Of a DNA stretch of 64,000 nucleotides, positions 1-12,735 are shown one piece after another. This DNA is from Tigriopus japonicus. Taxonomy: Eukaryota > Arthropoda > Copepoda > Harpacticoida > Harpacticidae. Every line of letters begins with the position of its first letter. Position 1 is the stretch's first letter. Under the pieces are notes generated by a model. The model saw only the letters and a list, made by a program, of their open reading frames with translations, was not told where the DNA came from and did not search any database. Location: positions 5,607,338-5,671,337 of the forward strand of contig CM021312.1 in NCBI GenBank assembly GCA_010645155.1. Direction: 5' to 3'. Made by a program: the position numbers and the translations under genes.

Positions 1-995
1 CTCCGAGAGCACAGATTATCATTCAGTACCAGTGGGTTTTTGATGAGTTTGAGAGAAATTAGGTTGCCAAAAAGATCTTCTTTCTCTGTGGATATCTCGC
101 TCCCTTGTGATGTTTATGCATGCTCTAGTGAGTCCCTTCCCGAGGAGATTTCACGTGCCATTATTCCTTCATAAAAGAAATGCAACGGACATTTCCCTTT
201 GTGATGAGACTGATGACGGCATTTATCATTGAACATCCACCATTTTCGGCTCACTCCGTGTGCCTATCATCCAATGAGGAGGACTTCAATATCACAAAAT
301 CTGAATTCTGACCCAGTGAACTCGTTCCTCTAGCAGATTGAAATCGCATCAAGAGAAAGTGAAGCCATCTTCTTCGCTTACTTCGTACATGGCCAAAGTT
401 GGCTGGCTTTGATTTGTTTGTCATGATTCAAGATACAGATCAAAAATGAGCTGCAAATGACTACTAATTTCCTCATGTCAATTTGGTTCTATTCCACGTA
501 GTACGTAGGCACAGTGTATTCACTTTAACGGAGTCATTCGTCAATCCGATCTGGCCTGACATTCAGGTTCTGAAGTGGCTTTGAAACTACGAGATCCCGT
601 CCGGACAAGCCTTTCTTCTTTGGCATCTGCAATCTGAATGTCAATGAATAAGAGACCATTTTGTCAAGTAACAAGTGTTCAGATCTGAAAATAACATTGA
701 AATAGTCATTGTTCTTAATTGAGCATAACTCAAATGGAAGTTTGTCATGCATGGAACTAAAGGATTTACTACTCAATGGCATTATAAGCTAGGTCTTGCT
801 TGTTTTTCGGTACGTTCCATTCACGATGTTCCATTTACATGGTGAGATGCGTTGTTCTTCCGCTTTCATTTTGGACAAAATCAATGTAATTTGGACGATA
901 AATTATTTCATAAGTACCATGTAGACCCGCGGCACCAGATCACAATTATTTGGAGAGACAATATTAAGGTCTCTTTTTTTCAACGGGGGAAGAAC

Positions 996-1017
996 AGAGG
1001 AGGAGGAGGAGGAGGAG
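996..1017. repeat. (GGA)n microsatellite
   Basis: An uninterrupted run of about seven GGA/GAG trinucleotides, directly visible. No coding context supports it as an amino-acid repeat. Confidence 0.9.
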
Positions 1018-3071
1018 TGAAAACTTCCCCGCCCGACTCAATCATAGCGTTCAAAGCACGTGTTTCGATTTTGATATGAGAAAGTGAACGCAACCCTCGT
1101 TGGCCATAGATCGGCACACAATTCCAAGAGACACATTCGGAGTCCAAGATTGGTCTTTGTTCTCTCTCATTCGGCTGCAAAAAAGGAATTTTTCAAAATC
1201 ACAAAACGGAGAAGAACGTCAAGTTTTAAGGCCAATCGATAGGTATGAATGTGCGTGCTCATTCATGGTCGCATTGGACACTCAACATCAAGAATCAAAG
1301 AAGGCCATCATCATGCCTCTTTTCGAGACATAAAGAGAGGAAGTGAGGCGGTTTACTGCACATGCAGGCTTCTAGTGTCTCTGCTCAGGGTTTTTGGGAG
1401 AGACCTAAGTGGTTTTGATCATCATTATCATTACGACGGATATGATGAGAGAAAATTAGATGAGACAAGATCACTCGGATCCATCGAGCTTGCCTCGATT
1501 CCCCTCCTTTTCCGGTCTTCCGTGGCGTCCATCATCCCGGGTGAATAATCATCGTGAATTCACTTTTCCATAAACTCGTCGTCCCCTTTTCCAGCCACAA
1601 AAGCTTTATTCAAAAGGAGAAACAGTTGGAAGGCAAAAGCGTTGTCCCCCTTGCACTACTTACTGTACTACATATATATACCTGAAGCATGGCTTCTTGA
1701 ACCTGTTTGGATTGGCTTGCGGCACCGGAAATCCTAAGTGAGAGAAAATAGGCCTCATCACGATGATCTCGTTGCTGGCTTGGACTAGCTTTTGACTAGC
1801 TACCCCTATTACTAATGCGGCCGACCACATAATTAAAGTGCGTCCATCATTCATCATTCCTCTTGGTACTTGCTAAAGAGGCTCTGATTACGATTGTACC
1901 GAAAGCCATCTTCTCTCTAAAGTGTCTTTGTTTCAAAAGGAACCTCTTGTTTGACTTGAGTGAATGAATTGTTTGGGGGCAGGAGGGAAATGGAATTGGA
2001 TCAAAAAGAAGCAGAAAGGGTAGTTGGGTCGAGTCAATTCCACCCATCCATCTTTGCCAATCAAGCCTGGCTTGAAATTCAAGTTATTGACCATTAAATC
2101 GTCGGGGTTTCATCCCAATGTGTACGTACGTACTTCATTCAGGTCTTTGGCCCTCTTCTCTGTCCGACTTGAATGAAATGGGCGGGCAACGGATCCTGGA
2201 GAAGAGATATTGGCAAGTCGGATTAGAATTATGCCCTGTCATTTGGAATTCAGTTTGTCCAATTAAGATCGTTCCGACGGTTATCGATGACCCTGGCCAT
2301 GATTTAGACACCGGTTCAAGTATTTATATACCTTAAACACACACATATACGGTAGATAGAGCCGGATCAGGAATTTGCGGCAAAGCTTCATCCACCACGT
2401 GTCTTTCAAAAACTCATTGTGCTAACACCCTTCTCCCATCCCCAAAATTTAGACTGAATAAAAGTTCAATTTGTCTGAAGAGCAACTATGAAGTGAGTCT
2501 AACGGAGAATGTCGTGTTTGCTCGATGAAGCAAAGCATCCCCAAAAAAAGTCCATATTCTCCACTCATTTTTCTTCCCGATTTTTTTATCAAGATGGAAA
2601 GTCCAGACCACTCCATGATCCCCATCCACCGGTATTACGTTGGTTCAAGGTGGTTGACGTCCTCGATGGTTGGTCGTCGTCGTCGTCTAGTGATGATTGA
2701 CTTTTACAACCGATCTTAATCACTGGACACTTTCAATGGCTTCGGAGATCCATCTATTGTCTGGACGTGGATTAAGCCGTATTTTGTCTCGAAACTGGAT
2801 TTGATCTAATCACCCTTGGTCAATAAATCCAATGCCCCATCTAGGCCTAACCTAAAGACGCTGGGCCCTGAGACCATGCCCTCGTATGCGCTATGCTCGA
2901 TTGGGCTGGTATTGGTTCAATCAATCTGGTCAAGTTTAGAGCTCGGAATTCTTCCCGTCTCGAATTCTCAGGTTCAGATTAAGTTTGAAAGCTAAGACAC
3001 AATAATCCTTTGAAATAAATCTGTCATCAAGCTCTCATAAGCACCCCATAAAGTGGACCTTTTGTTCGTTT

Positions 3072-3088
3072 TTTCTTCTTCTTCTTCT
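3072..3088. repeat. (TTC)n microsatellite
   Basis: A run of TTC trinucleotides in a pyrimidine-rich stretch. It could look like a polypyrimidine tract, but no convincing acceptor and exon follow it. Confidence 0.85.
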
Positions 3089-4740
3089 ATTGTACACACT
3101 TGGCCAAGAAAATTCACCTTGATGTCGAACTCGTTTCAAGTTCGTTGAGGTCAGGATGCCATTTTTCAGATTCGATTCCCATCCAATCAGCGTGGATTGT
3201 GTCACATACTGAGAGCTCAAGTACTTGTATCGTAAGTGAGTGGAAGAAAATAAAGAGCCGCAATTGCTCAAAAATCATTCACGAGGGAATTCTCAGGATG
3301 GAATCCCAGAACAATCATCCCAACCAGATTTTATTCACATATTTGCGACAAAGTTCATTGCACGAGATGGACATACTGTGAGGATAAGATTGGGTGCTTT
3401 TTCAGTGCCGTAAATTTCGACCCGGTTTTTATGGCTCCACTCGCGTTTTGATGACGAGAATTCAAGATAGTGAGATCGTGTCCCCTTGGAACTCTCTGAT
3501 ATTTATGAGTTGAACTCCTTCAACAAGACAACATGCCTCCAATTACAGCTCAGAATTCGAGCTCTTTGATGAGTTCCACTATTTCAGTGTCACCCTCCCA
3601 AACATCATATCTGTCATCGTTTTCGGCAAATTCTTGAACTGGAAGGCAGCAGGTGCTCCATCATCGCAATTCAAGCAATTTTAGTCACGCTTAGTTTCAC
3701 GTTACTCAAACACTCTGGCCTTTCTCAAAGTCCTCAAGATCGCTCCAAGAATAAAATGGGAAAAATAAGGATTCATCATAAAGTCCAGTACATCTTGGTC
3801 AAAAGGGTTTAGTATGCTGATTGGGGAAGGTAGTGAGGAGATAACACACGCTTGGTATTTTTAAGCGTTTCCATTTCTATTTTTACATCTTGTACTAATG
3901 AAACGAGAAAAATATCAGCAAAGACCTTGCTTTGCCAGACCCATCTTGCGTTGATTTCCAATAAGGTTGCCAGGACGTTATCTTTGATGCCACTCTTTGG
4001 CCACATGTCAACTCTGTTTCTTCGATGGCTATCATTTTTTTCGAAAAGGATCATTGCTCAAAAATGGGTGCCATTGAAGCTAAATGATCCCACTCAAAAG
4101 AAGATGATCGTCAAGGAAAAGGACTTAAGATTTTGCCAAAAACTAGCATCGTATATCTCACCCTGGCATAACCATCCTGAAAATCAACGTAAGATGGGTC
4201 TGGCGGAGCAAGGTCTTCGATGATAATTATCTCGATTCATTGTAAAATTTTCCTCAAGAAACCCCCTCAAAAATAATTACCTTTTAACCCTAACCCTTAG
4301 GAAACAAAATCCGAACATTTTTTTTAAATATACCTTTCTTATCACCGCTTGTGTATTTCATTCATATGTAATGTTCTAAGGGCTCTTGAGGGTAGGTAAT
4401 CAACTTTAGAAATGTCCAAAAATACCTGAGACCCTTTTCGAGTTTAATATTAATCATGTGAAATGACCCAACCCTGGCGTCGAAACCATTATTTTTAGAC
4501 CGGGTTGTTGAATGTTTAACATGAATAAGAAGGATTGTTTTGTTTGGTTATTGAATAGAGATGATCGCCTCCTCTTCATCCTAGGACCTTTCGTACGTAA
4601 TCAATGATATGTGTCGAACTTGCTACTGCACACGTGGAACTGAATCACCTCATGTCGTGGGTGAATGTCCTTGAGTAGCAAATAGAGACAGAGATGTTTG
4701 TTCAAGAACCCGAAGGGGACATTGCCACAAAATCAATGCT

Positions 4741-4764
4741 CCAACAACCAACCAACCAACCAAC
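4741..4764. repeat. (CCAA)n microsatellite
   Basis: A short tetranucleotide repeat of CCAA units with one irregular unit near the start, directly visible. Confidence 0.85.
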
Positions 4765-7700
4765 TAGCCAACCATCGATCCAGGGGGTCCTCAAATTGTA
4801 TACACAAAGCGTTTTTTGATGCCAACCATTAATCATGGCAAAATTCGATGTCAGGCCCACCTTTAGCACCAACAAACACCATTCTTGTGTGATATCATTT
4901 CGGTCGGCCTCCAAGATGCTCAAAGCCTCTCGACAATTCTGCTATTCGATTTTTTATCCAGCCATCCCAGAAACCGCTAAATTCTGGTCCATTCACAACT
5001 CTGGCGAGTCTTATGATCAAGCGACAAAAATAGGAGTCTCTTCACCATTTCAGGTCAATACCCAACATCTTACGAGAATGATGCCTAAGCACCAATATGT
5101 CATGATGCCTAGACTACCGGCTCAATTGCTACAGGGTGCCTCACACGCTCTGTGATCATTAAAACTCAATCATTAGTCGGTGTTTACAAGTATTAAGTCG
5201 CTGACGCCATTTTATAAACATAAGACGTGAAAATTCTCATCTCCTTGATGGCATACATTTGTGTTTGTGGTTTTGTACATTTTCAACCACCCCGTGATGT
5301 CTGGTTGGTAGTTGGTAGCCACAGATCTTCTTGGATGCAGTAAATAATAACGACTAAAGTCATGCCTTCCAGGCGAGTGGCAGTCAGTATTTGGGGGATA
5401 TGATTACCCCATGAAATGAATCGAAATGGCACACAAAATGAGCCATTTATCAGACCTCCCGAAAAAAAAGACTTACGTTAAACTTCTCCATTTTGCGTTT
5501 TGAGAGAAAAAAAAGAGACACAACAGAATTGCCTACAGTTCATTGATCTCAGGACAATAACCACCATCAAGGTTGGATGGTTGGATAAAGGCACTTCTCG
5601 CATATTTGCCCATTTACCTAATCGTCCGTTCCAAGAGCGAACTTCGGATCTAATCAAGTTGATTTTTTAAGCTACACTAGTAAATGACCTCGAGATCCAT
5701 CCACAATAGCTTCGCCTAATGACATTGTGGAACGATGGCGAATTCAAGAATTCCAGTTTTGAGTAACCACAGGAATCTCTTTTGGAAGTGTTGCCAGTAT
5801 CTCCCAGACAATTCAGAGGTCATTCCCGATAAGAACAGACCGAACGTGTGTGGAGTGTACAACAGATGAACTCACTCTTGCTCAAGAAGCCCTCAGAAGA
5901 ATTCACATTTCCTTATCTGATTGAATTTGTAGTTTTGACTAAGGAATCTGGACATTGTGCAAACCTTTCATTACCCACTAAGTCTGGGGCCTGACTGGGG
6001 CTTATATTAAGACATCCCAGTCATAAATTGGATGCACATAGAACTTGCCAAATCCGCAATAAGCTGCTTTTCCCGACACCAACCATCGGCAAACCTGGCG
6101 GTCTTGGGGTACTGATGAAACACGAAAGATTACGACGTATTTTCCTGCCCTGTCGAGACACGAAGCACTTTTCCTTATGTCTCGAGGATCCGTCGAATAT
6201 GATTCTGATTAAGAACCCCAATTTAGATGGCATGACGGTATGTTCCCCCATCACACCATGGGCTAGAAGAACAGCCCACCTTTCGATTGGGCCAGATTTT
6301 TCCATGTCAAATTTCACTTTTTTCCACTCACTGTCCCCCTGCCGAACTGACCTTTATGGCTACCTACCTACCTACTTACCTCCAAGTGCACCTCCAGCCA
6401 CATCCACACTCGACATGGGGATATGTGTACTTCACATTTGGCATCTGACACGGTTTTCGAGGCAGCGGCAGCTGCTCAACTTGACCGCTAGTTGGACCTC
6501 ACCTCTCCTATCTATACAGGGTAACCCTCCAGACGCATAAATTGTCCTCTCTCTCTCCAATTTGGAATGCATTCCTTTCACAACCGAGACCCCGACATTG
6601 ACGCCCACAGGTTTCGGACACGATCTGTTCGTTACAGTTTCTCCCGAACGAAGTTGAGAAACCAAAGGTGACCGGTTGAGACTGATTTGGTGTGCTGACA
6701 TGGACTTTTTGAGAATCCTTTTTTTCACCTGTCTAATATGTAATATGTGGCTTGTCCTGTGCACCTCTTTTCGGGTCAGGGGATAGCAAGTTTTCGGAGA
6801 GACTTGTCCGAGGGAGGAAATGAGCCAAAAGAAGAAGTTCCCTTGGCATGGAAAAGCAAAGATTTCACACAGCGGGCCATCTGGGCTTCAAAGACATCAG
6901 TCACTCCTTTAAACTCTCCAAATGGGATTTCCTTGCATCAATACCGACATAAAAGAGGGTACATCCGCTGTCTCTAGGGTACATGCCAAGGCGTTGGGCG
7001 ACAAACTGACAATCTTTGGTTCTTGTGGCAAAAATCGCCCACGTTCTTCTCAAGAGAAGAGTTCACTCACAATTTGGGATGGCGGGTGTGTGATTGGATT
7101 TCTTTATACTACAAGAGCTATTTGGGGAGAAGAAGAAGGAGGACGACGATTATTTGGTACCTCGAGGGCAACCAATATATTTTCTCTTCCATGAAGGGAA
7201 GGGTGAAATATATGGGCCCTGATTGTATCGAATCTACTCATTCTGGGACCATCACACAGCCCTCTCTAATGGAAGCTCATTACTCTTGCCAGTTGGAGGG
7301 CGACGACGAACAATAAGACACCTCCCTGGGCTGAATAAAAATATCTTTCTTTTAACATCCCAAAGAGATCCGGTCGTCGGCATTCCTTCCTAGCCCATGG
7401 ACCAAGTCCGGAACATGATTATGGAATGTGATTTCGCTCAATAATTGGCCTTTTGCGCGCATGGTTTTGGCGTTGGCAGCAGCATTCAATGGTCAGACAC
7501 TCGTATCTTGGCTGGTTCAATTGCCTATTGACTGATGACAAGTGCAATTTATTTCCACCACCCGAGTCGTTGCGAGTAACGCCTAAATTGGGTTTGGAAT
7601 ATGTCTTCCAGCCATTTATTAGCGGATAGGACTCGCCTCCATGTTTGGTTAAAGAAGTCTTAAATTATGCCAGTGACATGCTTTAGAAAGTGATCTTGGA

Positions 7701-9464
7701 TCGAGTGGGTACAAACGAACGCTCGTAGTCATTCGAACACATGGCCGACCGATCACATCAAAAAGGGCGCTATTATCTTGATATAAAGGGCCTCTTTGCC
7801 ATAGCATGGAGTAAGTAGGTGCCTTTTTGAATATTCCTAAATGGAAACGAAAAATGGAGCTGAATAGAGGCAGGTTTGTTGTGGATGGAGTAAATTGTTT
7901 CCTTGAATTGTTGAGTAGTCATTCCGTTTATGCATGAGTGATTTGTATCCCTTTTCAAGTGGATGTGAATTCGCATTTGGACTAAAAACACAGAAGCTTT
8001 GTTTTCTCCCAACATGACTGGCACAATTGCGTTTGACATATCAAAGACCATTGACTAATTCTTTGGAGTACACATAACATTCAATTTCAAGAGAGTACAT
8101 TCTACACCATGATCTTCAGAAAGTACACTACCAAAAAATTGCTCCACGTCCGCCAATCATTCTCAACTGAAGTAAAAATCAACGCACAGACAGTACAATC
8201 GCAGAACGGGAATCCATCTCATCTCCGTGCTCAAATGACTTGACCAAAGTACTTCCTGTGGGTCGAGAGAGGAAACCCTCTAAACTAGGGAAGGAAATGA
8301 CCCCGAGGAACTTCTTCCTCCTCGTCTCTTCTCCTTCCTCGTCGCTCCTGTTTCCATCCGCAATGACTTTGAATGATAGCTTTATTGGCGAGTTCGGTCC
8401 GGATGGATGGATTTCTCATGCTCGTCAAATCCTTGGGGAATGGCAACCAACCCTATGGGTACCCTGCTACGCTGCTGACCCTTGATCAAGTTGCCTGAGT
8501 CTAATTTAGAGTACACATAGATTAAGTAATCTCACTTCCTGTGTACTCGGGGCCAAGTTATCCCAAAGTTCGCCCCATCTAGCCCATTTTGACCCACAAA
8601 TCTAACAGAGGGCTGGTTGTCGGGTTGAAACATGTATATGACATACCACCAAAATATTTCCCGGGACCCAGGAGAGCGATGTAGAGGTCATCACGGTTGA
8701 TTGACTCTCAGACTTGAAAGAAGTGTTCAACCCAAAGTCCATCGAAGAGCTTAGAAAGCAACTCACTCTGAGAATGGATTCTAAAAACCTCCTCCTTCAC
8801 TGAAAAGAAAAATGACCCGCCATTTACCCGTCTTAAGAAGGCCCGTGTTGCCGAACACGAAAAAAAACACAACGTAGCACCCTGTGGAGAGATGGCTCGG
8901 ATTGTGAGAGATCTCAAACGATATTGGCCTGGTGGTTGGGAAGAGTCCTGATATAAATGAGTACGTTGAAAAGTGACAGTTTATCCGCCCATTGGGGGCT
9001 CTGAACCAGGGTCGCGAACCAGGTATGCCGTTTCTTTTTCCCGGTTCCTTGGCCAAGACATCTGAGCTCTGCCTGGGAACCCTGACGGGAGGTTTGACCT
9101 CTACAACAGAACACTAGAGGTAGCTGACACACTAGTGATATTCACACTTTCCGTTGATCTTGGATGAAACAAAAACGGTAACAGTGGAGAGGCAGAATGG
9201 GCCTTGGTTTCATAATTCAAAGCAAGTTTTCCTCATTTTTGTTCAAGGCAATAATTGAATCTCGAATCCATGTGGTCTGTGGAGTGACGAAGGAGGAGAA
9301 TAATGCAATGCAGAAGGATGGAATGGTGGTAGTAGCCCCATCCATCCACTGACATCAGAAAAACCTCGACTCTGACACAGAATTGAAAATTACAGTGATC
9401 AAGTCTCCATGTGTGACAGGTCTTTTTCTACTGTTTCGAGGCCAGCTTCGGAAAGTCACAATCA

Positions 9465-10040
9465 ATGCCTCTGCGACCACTGAACCACACCAACCCAAAG
9501 CCAGAATCTAAACCCCCTTTTGAAAATGCACTGGAGAGGCCAAAAAATGCACGGGAAATGAGTAGCTTTGTCAGAAAACGAGCCCACCCGGTTCAAAGAG
9601 TGCCAACTCTTTTTACACATTCTCCAATTTGGTCGGCATTGCCCTGTTTAGTTTTTCGTTTGATTTGGCGGTTAATTCAAATCTCTCACTTAGTTTTTTC
9701 ATCATTAGCCATTAATTTTAGTGTAAACTGGTTGCCAAGTGTCGTTCAAACTTCTGTCAATGTTGGATTAACAGTTAGCCATCATTTTACCAAACACGTT
9801 GTCGGTGTTAATAAGCATGCATTTACTAAATTTTTATTGACTTTACGAGTAGGTCTGCTTCGTACAAAATACTACATAAATACACACACTAGTTTCATCC
9901 GGCATATCACGCACAAACGAGGCGATAGTAAAGTACGTACATATATTTCATCACGAGAGTCTGACAACAACCTTGTTGGCTTTGTTAAACTCAACCAATT
10001 TGGTTTAATTTTGCGCTTATGTCATCTAAGGCAACCTTAG
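9465..10040 (+). other. Anonymous 191-codon open frame, unrecognised
   Basis: An ATG-initiated frame of 191 codons, one of the longest outside the two named genes. The conceptual product is rich in basic and hydrophobic residues, with a hydrophobic central part and a basic, Ser/His/Thr-rich C-terminal half. I recognise no domain, catalytic motif or signal peptide. A frame of this length can arise by chance in a window this size. I therefore list it as an open frame rather than a gene. A search for homologues in related crustaceans or transcript support would decide it. Confidence 0.12.
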
Positions 10041-12715
10041 AGCTTTTCCAAACGCACCTCCTGCCATGAAAACTATATTTGAAGCTGCTCAAAATCCAAT
10101 AAACCTTGAGAAAGTTAAGACAATTAGGAGAATAGTCTGGAAGATGACATCACTTATAGCGTGACATTTGGGGGACGTGACAATAGCATTCGCAATACCA
10201 GATATTTCTGCTCCATTAATGCAGAGTTCTGACGTCAGAGAAGGTAGATCCCACGTTTCCTTAAAAAGCAACCGGGTCACATTTCAGACCCTTGGATACC
10301 GAAGTCAATTACCTTTTTATGCATACAGTACATGCATGGGTAGAACTTCACGACCTTTTTTCTTGTTGGAAACCGGTTTTACAAATTTAGAAAGCACTTT
10401 GTTTTGCTAATCTCTTTAAAATGACGTTTTTAGTTATTCGTATTTAGAATGAATATCAAAAACACTATTTTTGTCGACTTATTCCATGCTTGCAAAAAAT
10501 GAACGACCTTAACCTAATTTTTGGATTAGTTTATTTCGTACCTGGAACTGTATTCAAATTGATCTATTATTCGCGCTGTGGGCATTCTTTCCCTATTCAT
10601 CAAACAAATTGATGGCAAATATCGGGTAGTTCAGCCAACATGACATGCCCTACATTCTGGGATGACTAAGGATATTGAATTACGCTGCGGTTTGGACCAT
10701 TCCACCTCAATTTCCAGGTAAACCGGACAGAAGTACGCACTCCAAGTAAGCATTTCAATTGTTCATTTCCCCTTCTAGTGTTCTGTAGTACTGTAGATTG
10801 GCATCGCTTGGGTAATTCGCAGAGCTGATCATGTGAGACCTGAAGGTGTTCGACACTCGGGGCCCTGGCCTGGTTGGAAGAAATTCGATTTATTTTCTGG
10901 GAATTTGTTCTGCTAAACCCATTAAATTAATAGAATTCTTTTCTGTCAAATCACCTTCCATCACTGGGCCGTGCTAGACTGTCATTGTTGTTCGACTTAG
11001 GGCTCTGAAATGGAAGATTAAGAGCAGGGGTTTCTTTTGTAGCCTCGTTGTCCAACCTTTTCCTCAAGTGCCCTGGTTCAACTATGTGTGGTAAACTATG
11101 GCACTCGGCTCGTAGATTCACGGCAACCATATTCCTCACATACCTTTTAATAGGATTGCTCTGGAGAATGTTGATGGTAAATCCCATCTTAAGCTTTCAT
11201 TAGCGCTTACAGGGAGAAAAGAGAGTTGTTCAGGGTGACAAAAGTGAGGAGGCACCTCAGCTCTCCGGGATGATTTTCTTCGTGTTTTCGTGCAATCAAG
11301 CCGCCCTTCTTCACGAATTTGCCTTTAATGAATTGTTTTAATGCGATCATGATTCTAATTTATTCCCCTCAAAGGCATTTAATTTTCTGGCAATTACAGG
11401 GAAGCATTACAAAAATATTTTCGAAAAATCCCCGAACGTCTCCTGGAAATGATCATTTGGGATTAATTGTCTCCAGAAAACGCGTTGCAACACCAACCGG
11501 TCCAGGCACTGGGAAAATCATGTCTCCACAAAGATTCCTTGTTCCGGCCTTGGTCACTCCAGAACCTTGGCTAACATTGAGGCAAAATGGTGGCATATAT
11601 AATTCGTCAAACAAACCAACCAGTTCGAAACCTGAATCACAATGGAATGTGAAAGGGTGACCTAACGTTTTTGCCAGTGTAGATTTAGGTGAAAGGAATA
11701 TCAGCGAGGGGGAAAAATTACGCTTCTCATGACCATTTTTTCCTCGTCTTGAGACACTTGGCGTGAAAAGTGTCACATGATATGGTTCCATGAAAAATTC
11801 ATTCGATCATGAGAGAGATGCTCATGACATTCAGTTGCAATCGTCTCGGAATCGGAATCCCAAGCGGGCTAAAAATTCAAGTCATAAACTTGTCGTTCAC
11901 CCGATTCCCCATAAAATTGACAAACCACCAAAAGACCAGACCGGTTTCTTCACAAAGCCAACGAGCATTTCCAATCGGCAAATTGCTCTTATTTCCTGCC
12001 TGTCTTCAGAATTCGGATCAACAAAAGGCCTCCCCATTCGATTCGTGACTGGACAGAACGGGTGCTCAATGCTCAATTCAAGACATCTCGTGTACCGAAT
12101 GTAATAGAAGAAGCTCGGGAGCTTTTCCAAGCATGAGACGAGTGATTACACTCATGTACAGAATGCAAAGATCTCGATGTTGGTAGAGAGACAGAGCCCA
12201 AATCTCTGAGACGTTGGCAATTATGAGGTACTGTGGAGCGTAAACAATCGCTCCCCAAGTAGCTGCTGAATTGACTTGCTCGTGTAGGCGAATTAAATCG
12301 AATTAGTTTTCGATCGTTGGACCTTTTTGCCGACTTGGCCTCGGGATATTTGTTACCTTTGGCCATTCAATCATCTTTTTTATCCGGAGCCCTTGAATCG
12401 AGCGAGATTTCGACGGCCTGAAATCCACAATGACGACAATTTGGAATGAGAGGGAGGAGGAATGACACGATAGCGGAAATCTCGACTTAGCTAAATATTG
12501 ATCCATTTGGGGTCCAAAATACAAGTTCGTATGTGGCCAAGCAACTGCCAAACGGCAAGATTTTAGCCTCAATCCAATCCACTTTGGAATTATGAAGGGT
12601 AAATAACCACAAATAAAGAGCGAACCTCAAGCCCACAATCTCTCGTCAAAGCCTCAATCACCCCACAAAGTTGGCTAAAATATTCGCTTCACTTATTACG
12701 AGCGCAACATGTCTT

Positions 12716-12735
12716 CTTTCTTTCTTTCTTTCTTT
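12716..12735. repeat. (CTTT)n microsatellite
   Basis: Five uninterrupted CTTT units, directly visible. Confidence 0.92.

Larger units (their letters stand above)
1..9464. other. Gene-poor region, no recognisable gene
   Basis: I see no recognisable protein domain, RNA gene or long ORF in this stretch. The open frames present are short (mostly under 120 codons), overlap one another on both strands and show no family motif, as expected by chance. The visible structure is simple sequence: a GGA run near 996-1017, a TTC run near 3072-3088 and a CCAA run near 4741-4764. Distal exons or regulatory DNA of a flanking gene could be hidden here, but nothing in the sequence identifies them. Confidence 0.6.

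Noticed and set aside
11453..11791. 112-codon ATG frame on the minus strand with a Cys-containing, secreted-domain-like C-terminal half and a passable acceptor before it
   Set aside because: No family could be named, the N-terminal half looks random, and a frame on the opposite strand is equally open.
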